64,000 nt of DNA, taken from the NCBI GenBank assembly GCA_020284085.1, contig JACEVL010000671.1, forward strand, positions 1,636,001 to 1,700,000, given 5' to 3'. The position numbers and the translations under genes are program-made. Below the pieces are notes generated by a model. The model was not told where the DNA came from. It made no database searches and saw only the letters and a program-made list of their open reading frames with translations. Each line of letters opens with the position of its first letter. Position 1 is the stretch's first letter. This document shows positions 43,801 through 57,910 of this stretch, piece by piece. This stretch comes from Aporrectodea caliginosa. Taxonomy: Eukaryota > Annelida > Clitellata > Crassiclitellata > Lumbricidae.

Positions 43801-46800
43801 GACCTTCCCGCTCACTAAGAGCCAAATTAATGTGTGGTTTTTCCTCATCGGTGTCTTGCTCTTTAAAGGCATTTCTTTTTCCCTGGGGCTTCCTTGCTGA
43901 GAGCACAACTAAATAGTTATTCTGCGAAGGGCGCTTTATAAATTATTTGATGCAATACAATACATATGTACACTCGTACATACATGCACAGTTTGCACAC
44001 TTAAATACATACATACATACATGTATGCATAACACTAAGCCGTTTTCCATCTGTGTATATTCCAGTCCAACTGACATTGAGCTGGAATCCCTGGACCAGA
44101 TCCGCCAGTACCTTCTCAAAGAGGGGACGTGCAAGTGCGGCCTGCAGTGTCCGCTCGTGGCGGAAAAGGTCTTCGTATTCGATCCGGCGGCGGAGTCGCG
44201 CCACCTGTGCGCCGACGACGTCCGGTGCGACATGGACATGACGAATCTGTGCAACCACAAGCGGAAAATAGTTGCCATGGCGACGTTCCAGCATTCGGCC
44301 GGACTCCAGATGAATCTTATCGACGGGATGCAGTTTCGAGGGTCAATGTCGTCGTCGGGAGCCACGCCTCTGCGTTCTGCATCCGTTGGTGAGTTCAGAT
44401 GAGCATACAGATGAAGACTGTTCTATGCTAAAAAATGACATTTAACACTTCACTTTAACGATGAGCTGCAGTGGTTTCCCAGTCGTTTTTAGTGCACTCT
44501 TTTCGTTAAGGTGTTAATTTAATTTAATGTGATTTGACGTCATTTAACATCCTCGTTTCATGTGGCTTGACATCAACATATAATGTGATTTGATATCATC
44601 ATTTAACGTGATTTGATATTATCATTTAACATGATTTAGCATTGATCGTTTCATGTGATTTGACATCAGCATTTAATGTGATTTGACGTCATAATTTAAC
44701 GTGATTTGTGCATGAAGGACTTGCTCAAGGTCCCTTCACAGTAACTGCCTCAGATGAGGATCGAACCCGTACTCTCCGCATTACATGCCGATCACTCTAA
44801 CCAATCAGCGACCGTGCCACTTATGATAATTTAGATGACTTAATTGATAACCCAGTTACACTAAAACTCTCAGTACATTAAATTGAATTAAACCTATTGA
44901 GTTGAATTAATGAATTGACTGAAAGGAATGGAGTTCATTTGAATTGAGACAGCTCTATTGATCAGAGTTTGAGTCTTGTTTGAGCCGCTTTCAATACTTT
45001 GCTTGGTGATGTTTGTTTGTTAACCGCTGATACGACTTTGTTAATTATGTCCAGGGTTCGAAGGAAGGACTGAGTTCGGTTCAACCATTGGCCAGTCGTC
45101 AGATGCCTTCGCCGGAAAGTTCTCTCATGCCGGTTCAGAGTCGCTGGCAACATCCAACCAGAAGATTCAGCAGGGATGTTTTCCAGGAAACCCGAGCATG
45201 TTTGGGAGGAATCCAGTCAGAGCCGACGGTCAGAGCATCGACGAGGACGGCTTCTGTGCGATGGAATCGAACAAATGGCCGACGATGATGAGTCCGGGCG
45301 GAGTGGCGCATGGTACGAAGGCGATGCCGATGGTGGAAAACTCTGGACCGCCTGGAAACAGTTCTTACCTGTCACGCAACTGTGGACTTCAGGCCGGCGC
45401 TCCTCGTGGTACCATGGAACACCAACACCTTGATCTGTCAACGACCCCACCACGCCATGGTAACCCTAATCAACATCCGGGTGGTTTCCCGATGGAGTCG
45501 CCAGGATATCGCGTCATGCAGGGCATGGGGCCTCAGCACAGTGGGCCTTCGGGGTACGGTCCAAGCCGGCCGATGTGGCCACCCTACGAGGAGACTCGTT
45601 TCCCGTCGTCGCAGTACGGCCGGCCGGGAATGTACGGGCTGCAGATGCAGTCGAAGTTTCGTGGCAGTGGGGAGATGATGTGGCCTTTTCGCCAGCCGGT
45701 GCATGGGGGACGAGTTGGACCTCCTCACATGGCGCAGCCGCCCTTCAGTGGCTACGCGATGACGCCGGAGGAGCAGAACGACATGTCAGTTGGACGTGGT
45801 TACGACGTAGAAGGTCACGCGATGCCCGAGATGTGGGGACAGTCGACGACCGTAGCGCCCGGCACGAAATCCGTTCGCAAGGCTCGAAAGAAGGTGTCGA
45901 AGAAGGAGAAGCCGTACAGCAGCATTCTGGAGAAGAGCATGCCTTGTCCGAACATCGACGTCCGCCAGATCATCCAGGAGCAGCAGGAAAGAATCCAGGT
46001 CGAGGCGTCTGCCAGCCATGGCTGCCAGCTCCCCACCGGTCCAGGCACAGATCATCTGGCAACGTTTCTAGCACAGCAGACGGTTCTCGTTAACCGCTCT
46101 CTTCCAGGCAACCTCGGTTGTGCATCGCCGGCAGACGACAGCGATGCTACGCAGTCTGCTTCGACAATCTACGGCAGTGTGGACGACGTGGCCAGCTGTC
46201 AGACTGGCTCCTCCCCGCTAGTCGATAATTCGTCGGTTTCACTGAGCGTCACACCTTCGACGTCGGGTCAGACAGAGAAAAAGTCCTGTGATGAGGGGGG
46301 AGAACCCAAGGTACGAACGTTCTCGTTGTCTGCTGATACCAGCATGGACTCAGCTTCCCACAGTAGTGTTTTTTCCAGTTGCCAGCTGATTGCTACGGAA
46401 AATGTATCGCCGAGCTCAGAGCAGTCCACTGTTTTGGCATCACTGGCCGGGGAATCGGGTTCTTCCGAGCAGCAACCGAGCATGGCAACGTGCTCGGTAG
46501 TTGCCGGTCGCGGTTTTGCTCAGTCTGCGGCTGAAAGCACTCTCGGCAACGTCGACCGAGGTATCGTCTCTTCGTTTTGTTCTTCCTCGGATCAAAGCAA
46601 TGTTCATCTTGGACCAGGTATGCCTTCCTTTCAGCTGCGTCCAACGCTGACGCAAGGATCGGCCACGCACGGCGGTATTAGTAATGTCTCTGATCTAGGC
46701 ATCTTGACGCATCAGCCGCCCATGTTTTCTTTCAATTCTAATTCCTCACATGCAGGTTTTCATCCCAACTGGTCCTCCTCGAATCCTGTACATTCCAGAA

Positions 46801-49800
46801 ACCAATTCTATTTTCCCCCCAGACAAGCGGTCCCATTTCCGTGCTCCGTTCCCAGCGGAACAAACCGAAACGTGTTGCTTCTTGGTCCGCAAGAGTTGTC
46901 GACCTCTTGCAGGTCCGAGCAGTACGTGGCACATCTTACATCGGGTGTTGACGTTGGTTTAGTTCCAGATAACCATGCTGTGATGAAGCCAGCCCCTTCC
47001 AGTCTTTCTTCAGGTGCTGGGACCCAGATGACCGAACCGTTTGCTCATGTTCCGTTTGACGCAGCAGCTGCCGGTGGTGTGCCTATGCTTCAGCGATGTC
47101 CGGCTGTGAGCCAGGAGTCGAGGTTCCTAGAGGAACCAGGGCCAGGTTGTTTGGCAAAGGAGCAGTCGCCCATCACTCTCGTGCAGAACATGGTCTCTGG
47201 TCTAGTCACGACCCAGAACACTCTGGCAATGGTCACTTCCATGATTATCAGTCGTTCCGACACGTCCAGACGGCGCAAGTCGGGCACCTACACCGATCCC
47301 ACCGCAAGAAAACCGTTATCGCAAGGCATTGCATCGGCTGCTGTCGCCGTTACATCGAACGTCTGCACGGACGCTGTGGTCAGCTCTTCTGAGTCTTCAA
47401 CAGTTGCATGCAGTTCTCCCCTTAGGGCTGAGTCTTCGTGCTCCAGAAACGCCTACGTAGAGATGGTAAACCAGAGCCCAGCGAGCATGCATTCAATGGC
47501 CGAAACTCCTGTTGTTTCCGGGTTTCACGTCGTCTCCCAGGAACAGGTTGCCATGGCAGCTGCCACAGCCGTTACCACCGTTACCCAGGTAGTTCCGACG
47601 GCCGGGATCCAACCGTCGTTTGGTCCAATTGTTCAGGTACTTAATCCCGTGAATATCACCCTTCCGGGGACGTCGATCCTGCTCAACGACCAGGTCAACG
47701 TGCTCGCTTTCGGTGGACAGGATCCGACGATTCTTCAGCAGGGCCTGACCATGCCCGGTGTGGGTCAGCTGCACATCGCGCCCCACCAGCCGCAGGGCCA
47801 GATGGTCGTCTTCCCCACCGGTCAGGGCACGGCCATGGTCGCCATTCAGCCTTCGCAGTCGACGCTTGTGACGGACTTTGCCATGGACGATGGCAACCAT
47901 GCTGGCGGCAGTGGTCTCGTGGAGGAGGAAGAGGCCGGAGTCGTAGAGGAAGGAGACGAAGGGGAGCAGATGGAAGCCGACGAGATGATGCGGACGACGG
48001 GGACCCAGACGAGCACTCCGGCTTCCAGCTTCTCCAACTGCAACTCGCTCGACTCGGGCGAGAACGAGCTGGAAGTGACGGAGGTGCTGTGTCCGGACCA
48101 GAGCGTCTCGAGCAGTACAAAGGAGGATGCGGGCGTTGTTCCAGCGACAAAGGATGGAGCCGGGATCAGACGAGCCGTCCGGAAAGCGACACAGCCGACG
48201 ATGGCCAGCATCCTGCAGCAGCAGCAGCAGCAGGGGCAGATTTCGACGGCACAGGTGGTCGTGATGCCATCGGTCCAGCAGCAGCCGTTTGTCCTGCCGC
48301 AGGGGGTGGCGTTTGCCGGTGCCCTCGGCGGACAGGGCTACCTCCAGCTCCAACAGCCGGTCGACTTTGGATTCAGTCCCAACCAGGTGGGACTGATTCA
48401 CTTCGGACAGATCACGGCTGCTGGAGGGCTTATCCCAACGACGGCCCTCGTCGGGGCAATGTCTGTGGCCGGGGGAGGTGTCATGTCCTCATTGGACCGC
48501 GTCATGGCACCCGACATGCCGGTCTGCACCCCGAACCAGCCGGCAAAGTCCGATCCGGGGCAGACGTTCGGTGCTGCAGAAATACTCCACCTCATGTCCC
48601 CAAGCATGCCCCACGGGCCGATCCTTGTCCAGAACATGCCGACCTTTGCGCCGTTCGCGGGGACTCTTCTTCCCGTCATGCCCCAGGCCGCCCTGGGCAC
48701 TGCCATCTGCAACATTGGAGGGGCACAGACAATCTTCGCAGTCAGCCAGGGATCTCTTGGGATCGTTACCACGGTCGCGTCCGCTCTGCAGCATCCCCCG
48801 CCCGATCGGATGTTTGGCGACGCGATGCCCGAGGCGCCAGACAGCACGGTGGATTCGGAGGATGCCATTTCGTCCAATGTGGTCGACGCCGATTCAGTCG
48901 TCACGTCGACGGATGCTCACCACACGACCTTCATTTCGACAGAGCCGTGCAGTTCTAGGGATCGTCCAAGGAGCACGAACTCACTCTGTCAGACGCGACC
49001 TTCGTCTGCTGTTGTCGATGTGGCGGCAGAAGATCCTCGGGACGTCAAGGACGAAAATTCGGAGACGCCAAAGGAATCGCCCGAGTTCACAAGGGAAACC
49101 GAATCACATTCTCCGACCGCCATGCAGCGACAGGTTCCAGACGATGGAACGAGCCGAGAGAGTGAGTCGTCGACCCAGAACTCAAAGGACAGTCCACTCG
49201 TGCAGGCCGGACCCTCGTTCGGCTTCACAGGGGAACAGTTAAAGGGAACGGCTCCGATGAAACTGGTGCGACATCGGAAGACGAAGAAAATGAAGCGCAA
49301 GCGACACCTACCGTCGTCGTTTTCCAGCCACTCCAGTACCATTCTGGTGGCGCCGTCGGAATTGGAGTTTCAGGACACAGCCAAGATGTCGAGCGAATTT
49401 GAGAAGCGCGTCGAGAAAGTTGCCTCGCTTGGGAGTTCGGCCGGAGTCGAGAGCGGAGATAACGCAATCGCTGCATCGAAACGAGAGGCCGAGTCAAACA
49501 AAGACGACCTATCGACAGACGTCATATCAAAGTCGGGAAGTTCGATGCAGACTGGTTTCGTTGCGACGTCGGCCGAATGTCATGTCACGACTTCACTTTC
49601 CTGCGACTCTGGCGACTCTTCGACGTGTAACACGGAGAAGCCGAGCTACAATCGAGCCAGCCGACTGCGGACGAAACTCGAACGAGCGCGAAGCGAGCAT
49701 CTGAGCTTCCCGAAAGGTCGGCATGCCTTGAAACGTGCTCACGAGGACGAAACTTCCAAAGATAGACGACTAACGGGTCAGTGACTGTGTTGTTTCGTTG

Positions 49801-51262
49801 TGTCATTGGAGCTTACGTGAACTTTTAATGAATGAAAATGCTGCTCTTTTGGTCTGAACAGCGTTATGCAGCATGGTGGCTGAATGGTTAGAGCGCTTGG
49901 CTGGTAATGTGAAGAGTATGGGTTCGACCCTCCACTGAGGCAGTTGCTGTGTATGGACCTTGAGCAAGTCCTTCAATCACAATTGCTCTGCGTCATCGAT
50001 GTTCTGTCGTATGGTCGTGTGTGCACTTCTGAACTCTGGAAGGAGGGCAATATCAAATTCAGTTGTATTGATATTACCCATATTTTAAATACAGTTATGC
50101 TTTAGTCTATCGTTTGGGAACAATTCACCTACCAAAATTCCACTTATTGCTGACTGCATTGTATTTTCTCGAACATTAAAGACACCTTTTCCCCATCTAT
50201 TTATAGCTACGTACACAGCGCCTCTGAGAGGCTCTTACGATGCACTATACCAGTGTTCTATTGCCTTACTTTATTTAGTCTATTTTATCTTCGGTATATT
50301 ACCCAACCTCACTCGACCATACCATACCTCGCCATACCGTATCTTACCTCACCTGAACCTTTACCTTGCCTTATATTATCGGTTCTCTACCTCGTCGTGA
50401 CTACTGATGTTACCTCGTATTGACATACCATACCTAACATTGATTTACCATACCAATTCAGATGATGCTGACTCAACAACCAGTCTTCCCAGCATCAGTT
50501 ACCCACGTTCGTTCAACGTCGGGGACTTGGTCTGGGGACCGGCAAGGGGATTTCCGTCGTGGCCGGGGAAGCTCGTCCCGGAAACGGAAGTACGAGGCAA
50601 CCCAAAGACGGAGAATGGAAAGGTAACCATATCTGTCTCCTCGCTTAAACTTGGCAGATGACAGGAGCCTTCGTAAGGTAAGATGGGGTGAGGCGAGGTA
50701 CTGGTACGTTAAGGTGCATCATAGGTTGAGATGATGTTAGATAAAATAATGTGAAAAGATAAAGTGAGTTATGGAGATCTGTAATTGTTAATTTTGCGCT
50801 AATAAGAACTCCAAGGACCTTGATGGATGCTGTACCAGAGACACCGGAAATTGATGGTTGGGTTTAGACTTTAGAGGGAGCACTTGTTGCGTAGACCTGA
50901 CAACAGCCATTTCGCGCGTTTTAGCAGAGTTGATTCATAGGTTCTTTTCTTTAGACCAGTTGGCGATACCCTGGAGCTCATCCGTCGCAGTTGATAAGTG
51001 ATTAGAGCCGACGAAGAGATAAGCTATGGTAGATGAAGGTATGTTAAAGCAAAGTTGGGTAATAGGAGGCTACGTAAAGTGAGATCAGTTTAGATCTGCT
51101 TTAAATTACCAGTCTCACGATTGGTGAATGTTCTGCATCACTACCTGTTATCTGTTCTCTGGGAACAATTAAAGGATTATTTTGCTGATACTTGTTCACC
51201 AGAGTGCTGTTTGGCAGCTGGTTATATTAAAGAATATACTTACTTACTTTACTTACTTACTA

Positions 51263-51294
<32 letters not shown>

Positions 51295-52319
51295 TACCCG
51301 AGGGACAGGTAATGTAGGGAAGATAGTGCGGAACAGTTAGGGTTTGCAAAGGAGATAGAGTTGGCATTTGAGTTTAGGTTCTTTCTTGTGCGACAGATTT
51401 GGGTGAAATGGTTTGGCGATCACACGTTCACTCAGGCGGATCCAGATCAGCTCAAGACGCTCTCCGAAGGCCTCGAAACGCACCACAACGCTCGCAAGAA
51501 GCACAGGAAGTGAGTTCTTACCATGCTTTAATCTAATCTAATCTTTTCCATTCTAATCTAATACAATCTGCAGATGTCTTTAGCACCACTGTCGTATGAC
51601 TACACACTACACAGGAGTGTTTACATCCACTGCGGCTCATGTGATTCGAGAAGTTTGAAAGGCACTATATAAATATCTGATGTATACATTCATTTATGGT
51701 AGGTACATTTAATGGTGCTACATAAATATTTAAAATAAACGGAGCTGTATAAACTCTTGTTACATTACCGGTATATGTAGCTGCATAGATATATGCATGA
51801 ATATGGTGAGGTTTGAAACCGGGTGCTCGGTAAGCGTGTTGCCCTCTTAGGTCTAGTGACTAAAGTACCCCTTCAATACTACACAAACGCAGGTCAAAAT
51901 CTAATGTTGTTAGTATGTTGCACACGAAACAATTGACGACTTGTGAATTAAAATGATCACAAAATGGCATGAAGCATAATTTACAGAGCTCTTACACTTC
52001 AGTTTTAATTTTTTTTTAACCCAACATCCTTTCAGTTACTTGGTTGGGGGTTAGAAGAAGAGCTAGGGGTTGAACCCCCCAAAACTAAAACAATGGTGGT
52101 GCTTTATAAATGCATAACAATAATAATAACTGCATTGCCATTGGCTTATGTTGATTTAGAGGCCGGAGGATGAACGCCAACCTGGAGGCAGCCATCCAGG
52201 AGGCAATGGGGGAGCTCGATCGACAGGCCGAGCAGGACAAGCAGACTTTCGGCTCGAGCACCCCATCCGACAAGAGCACGCCGGCGAAGCAGTGGAGTTC
52301 GAAAAGGACCAAGAAATGA
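40863..52319 (+). CDS. mbd5/6: MBD5/MBD6-like chromatin protein with MBD and C-terminal PWWP
   Basis: Six coding exons: 40863-43477, 44066-44388, 45055-49776, 50462-50622, 51397-51509 and 52160-52319, all GT-AG, giving 2697 residues with an exactly closed frame. The MBD (about residues 855-945) shows VPFGWKR, LLKEGTCKCGLQCPL, KVFVFDP and NLCNHKRKIVAMAT, close to vertebrate MBD5/6. The PWWP (about 2569-2645) shows RSFNVGDLVWGP, FPSWPGKLV and IWVKWFGDHTF, then NLEAAIQEAMGELD as in MBD5. Between and before them lie low-complexity P/G/Q/S/T-rich regions, an acidic stretch (about 1940), a short polyQ and basic clusters (KKKKVKLK, KTKKMKRKRH) likely to be nuclear signals. MBD5/6 are known PR-DUB (BAP1-ASXL) partners that do not bind methyl-CpG; that role is inferred here. 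The protein is far longer than human MBD5 (about 1500). The first in-frame ATG of the exon is 40863. Confidence 0.92.
43478..44065 (+). mobile_element. Intron holding a LINE 3' fragment (about 43690-43975)
   Basis: From 43710 the + strand encodes RLDLFVPRTRTALAQHRAF and IGNDLP, then frameshifted LFKGISF-like and GALYKLF-like remnants, matching the C-terminal tail of CR1/L2-type reverse transcriptases (PRTRT...RAFSV...WNSLP). It ends GGGCGCTTTATAAATT with a CAATACAATAC tail. The left part of the intron is ATGTAC-rich simple sequence. Confidence 0.75.
44066..44388 (+). CDS. mbd5/6: Exon 2 of the MBD5/6-like gene: core of the MBD
   Basis: The intron splits a Ser codon (AG|T) after VVYH, within the MBD, so the domain is built from the last 50 bp of exon 1 and this exon. 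Conserved residues include YLLKEGTCKCGLQCPL and KVFVFDP. The donor is GTGAGT after codon position 1. Confidence 0.9.
44706..44820 (-). mobile_element. tRNA-derived SINE in MBD-gene intron
   Basis: On the minus strand GGTTAGAGTGATCGG and GGGTTCGATCC are followed by GCAAGTCCTTCATGC. Upstream 44520-44705 has an irregular tandem of TTTAACGTGATTTGA-like units of about 25-30 bp. Confidence 0.7.
49868..50075 (+). mobile_element. tRNA-derived SINE in MBD-gene intron
   Basis: A box GGTTAGAGCGCTTGG, B box GGGTTCGACCC, body GAGCAAGTCCTTCAATCACA and GTGTGCACTTCTGAACTCTGG, ending near TTGTATTGATATT. It is the fullest copy of the family in the window. Confidence 0.8.
50462..51509 (+). CDS. mbd5/6: PWWP-domain exon pair of the MBD5/6-like gene
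   Basis: Exons 50462-50622 and 51397-51509 encode the two halves of the PWWP; the core motif is SWPG (canonical PWWP position). The intron is 774 bp and contains an interspersed-repeat 3' end. PWWP domains bind methylated histone tails and DNA through an aromatic cage; whether the cage is intact cannot be judged by eye. Confidence 0.9.
51190..51296 (+). mobile_element. Interspersed repeat 3' end with (TTAC)n, followed by (GATT)n
   Basis: TATTAAAGAATATACTTACTT matches the end at 26818-26885. A (GATT)n microsatellite continues to 51292. It lies inside the intron that splits the PWWP. Confidence 0.65.
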
Positions 52320-52369
52320 CCCCCCAGCGAAAGTAGCACTGGTTAACTTGCTTCTCCCTTCTTCCGCAG

Positions 52370-52481
52370 GATGCGACACGGCGAACGAGACACAGACGAG
52401 TCAGATAACACGCAGGAGACTTCCTCTCATGTGGAGAGATTGTTCTTCCCGGCAGATTGGGGTCTGTGTTGGATCTGTTAG
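52370..52481 (+). CDS. Possible alternative last exon of the MBD5/6-like gene
   Basis: Fifty bases after the main stop is a strong acceptor (CTTCTCCCTTCTTCCGCAG). Splicing exon 5 (ending 51509, phase 2) to 52370 keeps an open frame of 37 residues (KMRHGERDTDESDNTQETSS at its start) to TAG at 52479-52481. It would replace the conserved NLEAAIQEAMGELD tail by an acidic one. There is no expression evidence. Confidence 0.35.
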
Positions 52482-55160
52482 TCGATCTGCTCGCGAGCCC
52501 TTGCTCAGTCAGACTCTGCGTCTCAGCGTGTGAAATCGAGACGCGTGGATGTATGGAGGCGTCCGCGTTTTCTTGCGAGCTGTGTTGATATCCTGTTCTG
52601 CGCTGAATTATAAACGCGTGCGTCATAAGACGACGCGGATGTTTTCAAGATGTCTTCGTTTTTACAGTGCTTCTGTTTCTGTTCCCTTTTGAAACACGAG
52701 TGACGCATATCAGTCGAGAGGGTGATGTCTCTTACTGTGCAGAAACCTCTGTCTGTGTTACCTTTAGAAAGCATTCGGTTTTCTTTTGCGATGAGTTGAC
52801 CTAGGCCAGTGTTGTAGTCCTTTAGGACAGCCAGTTTAACTAGAATGTTACTAGTAATTACCTTGGTGATAGTAATCGTAATAATGTATTATTACGTAGG
52901 GATGTTGAAGCTACCAGTTTTGCTTTTCAAGTCTTCGAGCATCACCAAGTGCTGTTAGTATTAATGTTAGTCGCTACCTGTTCTGACGCGGGCAACGGCG
53001 TCTTTGGGAGTGACAGAGTTGAAGTATTCATTTTAAATTGTTAGGCGTTGAAAAAGATTAGTTTATTTTTTGTAATATTTAATTATTATTAATTGGTTAC
53101 TTTAGGTAATCTAATTGTGCTTCTGAGTTCTCATGTATCTACTTCATTGCTTTTGAAAAACTATCTGTGAATTCCCGTAATTACGAAACACATTTATTGC
53201 CATGGATGACACCATGGATGACAGTGGATGTTATGTCAGCCATAACTTTTCAGCATGACATGGAATTATATCGATTATTCTGCACAATAATGAGGAGAAA
53301 GGCATCTAGTTTCAGTCCACCGAGAAAAGATTGTGTGAATGTGAAGAAATTCTGTTGTGGTGTGAAGAAGTGCTTGAAGTACACCTATGTTGGTCTGTGA
53401 TGTAAGCAGTGATAAGTGTGACAGTACAAGTGATGGAAGTATGTCGGTGATATTTAACCGTAACATCGGCTGCTTTGTATAACTGTTAATTTGCCAAGTC
53501 GTAAGTTATGTATCGTAATTTTAATTGTAACCCACAATCTTTTGTGTCACTGCTACTTATAATATTGTACCTTAATTAATTACTGCTATTAACATGATGC
53601 AAAAGTACTTTTTCAGGAATTTGTAATATTATGAATGAGTTTATAACAACAATGATTAATGCTGCAAATAGCTGTAGCACTATGGATCTGTAGCCATATG
53701 ATCCAACAATTTCTTGCTTTGAACTTTGTCAAGTCTTCTGAGGAGTTTCTCAAAAGTGCTGTATAAATGTGAATATTTATATAGCGCCTTTCAGATATGT
53801 AAATGAAATGAAAGACGCAGAGTTGAGATTGGGAAGAAACTGTTCGTAATTGCCAGTCTGGTCATCAGCCATTTGTGCTGAAGTTTGGCAGAATCTTTTG
53901 ATGGACTTCAATCTGCCAGAATACCTCCGAGAACAGTAAGTACCTTGAAAAGATGCCAAAGAAACTGCTAAATTATTCAAGGTTCTGAGAACCAAAGAGC
54001 AAGAAGCATGAAGCAGTCTGAATGAAACATCACGGAGAGATTGGAGCACCACCGAATAGTTCCTTTGAAAGGATGCTATATAAATTCATGAATGAAATGA
54101 CCAGCTGTTTTAACTGTATTGGTAATTGGAAATTCTTATAGCACCACTTTAATTGCAGCAACCTGCTGTCAAAGATTGGTTGATGATTTACTGTGTAAAA
54201 GCAATCTGTTAAAAATTTGTGAATTCAAATCTTGCCTACTGACTAAACAAAGAGCAGCTTTAAATGTTTTCTTATGAACAGAGATTTGTTTTCTGGAGCA
54301 TCATCACCAAAATGTAGTCGACTGAAATTCTTTTGTACGCTTGGTGGAATCAGTTCTGCAGGATCCGTCCTAAAATTTGCAACATGTTGCAACAACTCTT
54401 GCTGTTGGTGTGACAGGGACTTGCGTCTTAACGTTGTAGCTACTCATGTTGTTTTGTGATGCATCGCGTTTCTGTATGTATGGTTAACTGTGGAGCTATC
54501 ACCCAGCACTGTTGGGTGGTAAGCTTCAGAGGTAGAAAGATGATATAATCAAACCACTACCAGACTTACCAGACCAAACGTTGGTAAGTGTCTGGTGATG
54601 GACATTTTACCTTGAAAAGGAAAACTGGCAATGGATAATACATATGTATATATTTAATTGTAACAGTACATTAGTGTTTCTCAAAAACCTTGCAGAAGCA
54701 CTGTGCATATATATATATAATATATATAATATATATATGATTATACACAATTATACGTATGCATTATTTGTGTATGATATACGTTGTGGTATATCCATTG
54801 ATTTTTAGGATTTTAGTTTGTAAACATATGAATTAAATGTGTACAGTCGCGAATTCTGTTGAATAATTTTCGCTAAAAATGACGATGGCATGTTTATTCC
54901 TCTCTTAGCCGCTGTTTGAATGTTTTGCTCCGCTGTACATTGAACCGTTTAATGCGAAACCCGCTTCCAATGCATTATTGCTCTGTGGAGCGAATGTTAC
55001 ACTGATGATTTGAAAATCAGATCCAAGCGTCTTCTGAATGACTGTGCTACGTGGAGTAACAATCGATTGACCGTTGGACGCAAAAACGGTGTAAATATTA
55101 TTCGTTTGTTGGTCAGTCACAGACGTTTTGTGGCTGAAAATCACCAAATGTATGCAATTG

Positions 55161-55166
55161 AATAAA
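55161..55166 (+). promoter_or_regulatory. Candidate polyadenylation signal AATAAA
   Basis: GAATAAAACTTGTAAAC is followed about 20 bp later by TAGTTTTGTGATTCTT, a plausible downstream element. It is the candidate end of the + strand MBD gene transcript. Confidence 0.45.
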
Positions 55167-55296
55167 ACTTGTAAACAAAATAGTTTTGTGATTCTTACTT
55201 CCAAAGATGCCTGTTTGGTAAAGTAAGCTACTAAGTCCCAGCAAGGCTTGGCACCTAGGTACCTCTGTGACTTAATGAGTATGCCACTCTATGCAC

Positions 55297-55575
55297 GTTC
55301 TTCTCGCCCTCTTCGTTCTGCTGACCGGCTTGATCTTTTCATACCTCGGTAGCGAACCTCATTAACCCAGCATCGGGCTTTTGCTGTAGTGGGTCCCTCA
55401 ATATGGAATGACCTTCCCCTGCAATTCGCAGCAGGATTCTGGAGGGGATCTCACTGGCATCTCTCTGCTGCTTAAAGACCGTTCTCTTTTCTCGGGCCTG
55501 TCATGCTGAGAGCGCTTCTGAATAGCTCTGCTGTGAGAAGCGCTTTACAAATGTTCAGATTAGATTAGATAAGCT
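55297..55575 (+). mobile_element. LINE 3' fragment (CR1/L2-like), (TTAGA) tail
   Basis: Reads RSADRLDLFIPR, stop, RTSLTQHRAFAVVGPSIWND then LPL, a second copy of the reverse transcriptase C-terminus seen at 43690-43975. The end GAAGCGCTTTACAAATGTTC runs into AGATTAGATTAGAT. Stops and frameshifts show it is dead. Confidence 0.8.
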
Positions 55576-55957
55576 CATTCATTACAGCACCACATAAGTC
55601 ATCTGAACAACACAAACCACTGCACTCGGACAACAGAAATTTAAAGAAAACTTTGAATCGAAATTTAATTATTAATGGACACAGAACCTACAGTCCTCCA
55701 GTACATCTTCAAGAAAACATTTCTCCAAACATTTCTCCTAAATTAGGCAGTCGCCGAACTACTCATATATATATTTGGGGAAAGGATGTTGTTGATTCAT
55801 TGTTTTGAAAAGGGGAAGCAGTTTCAGAAATTGCGTTCAAGACATTGTCTCATGATTTCATCACGTTATCTGCTACGGTTTCTTCTTCTGGCGAAATGTT
55901 CTCCCATCTTTAAGCAGCTAGCTGGTGTCACGGATGAAGAAATCGAAGACAAAGCCT

Positions 55958-57344
<1,387 letters not shown>

Positions 57345-57910
57345 CCTGAAGTCCTGTAATTAATCAGAATTTATACAGAGCAATATCTCAAAGTAAGTGT
57401 AAAACAACTGAACATTTCTTCTAAAAATTACAAATCTATGACAGTAAGGCCGATCTAAATTGCTTCAATCGAGTAAATAAAAAGAATAGCCGAGCATGAT
57501 AAATTTAAATTTTAACACAAAATCAGTTTGTTGAAATAGTTTGGGTTGGACGGTTATTGCTTTTGACTCCACGCAGCATGAGCCACGAGCAAAATTTACA
57601 CGATGCAAATTTCTGTTTAATTTATTTCACTCTTGAGGTCGATTAATAAACAGGCACGTAATAAAACACTGCTAAATAAAATTAATAGGGATACCAACAT
57701 ATTAATCGAGACCAGTGAATTAAAATATTTATTTAAAAACCAGCTGCTGTCATTTCGTTTGTACACGTCAGCGTTTAATGATTTAGAGACAAAACCATTT
57801 AAAACGTATATTACACACGATCAGATATAACTAAACATAGCAAAGAAGTTAATAAAACCCGTTCAGTGTATTAAACTACTCAAGATTAACGGAACAAATT
57901 ATTAAATTAC

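Larger units (their letters stand above)
52320..55166 (+). other. Presumed long 3' UTR of the MBD5/6-like gene
   Basis: Mostly unique AT-rich DNA without supported coding exons, ending in AATAAA at 55161-55166 followed by a TG/T-rich stretch. A SINE-like tail fragment (ATATTTATATAGCGCC) is at 53768-53785 and a (TA)n run near 54710-54740. An unexplained minus-strand frame at 54905-55132 is treated under findings. Confidence 0.45.
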
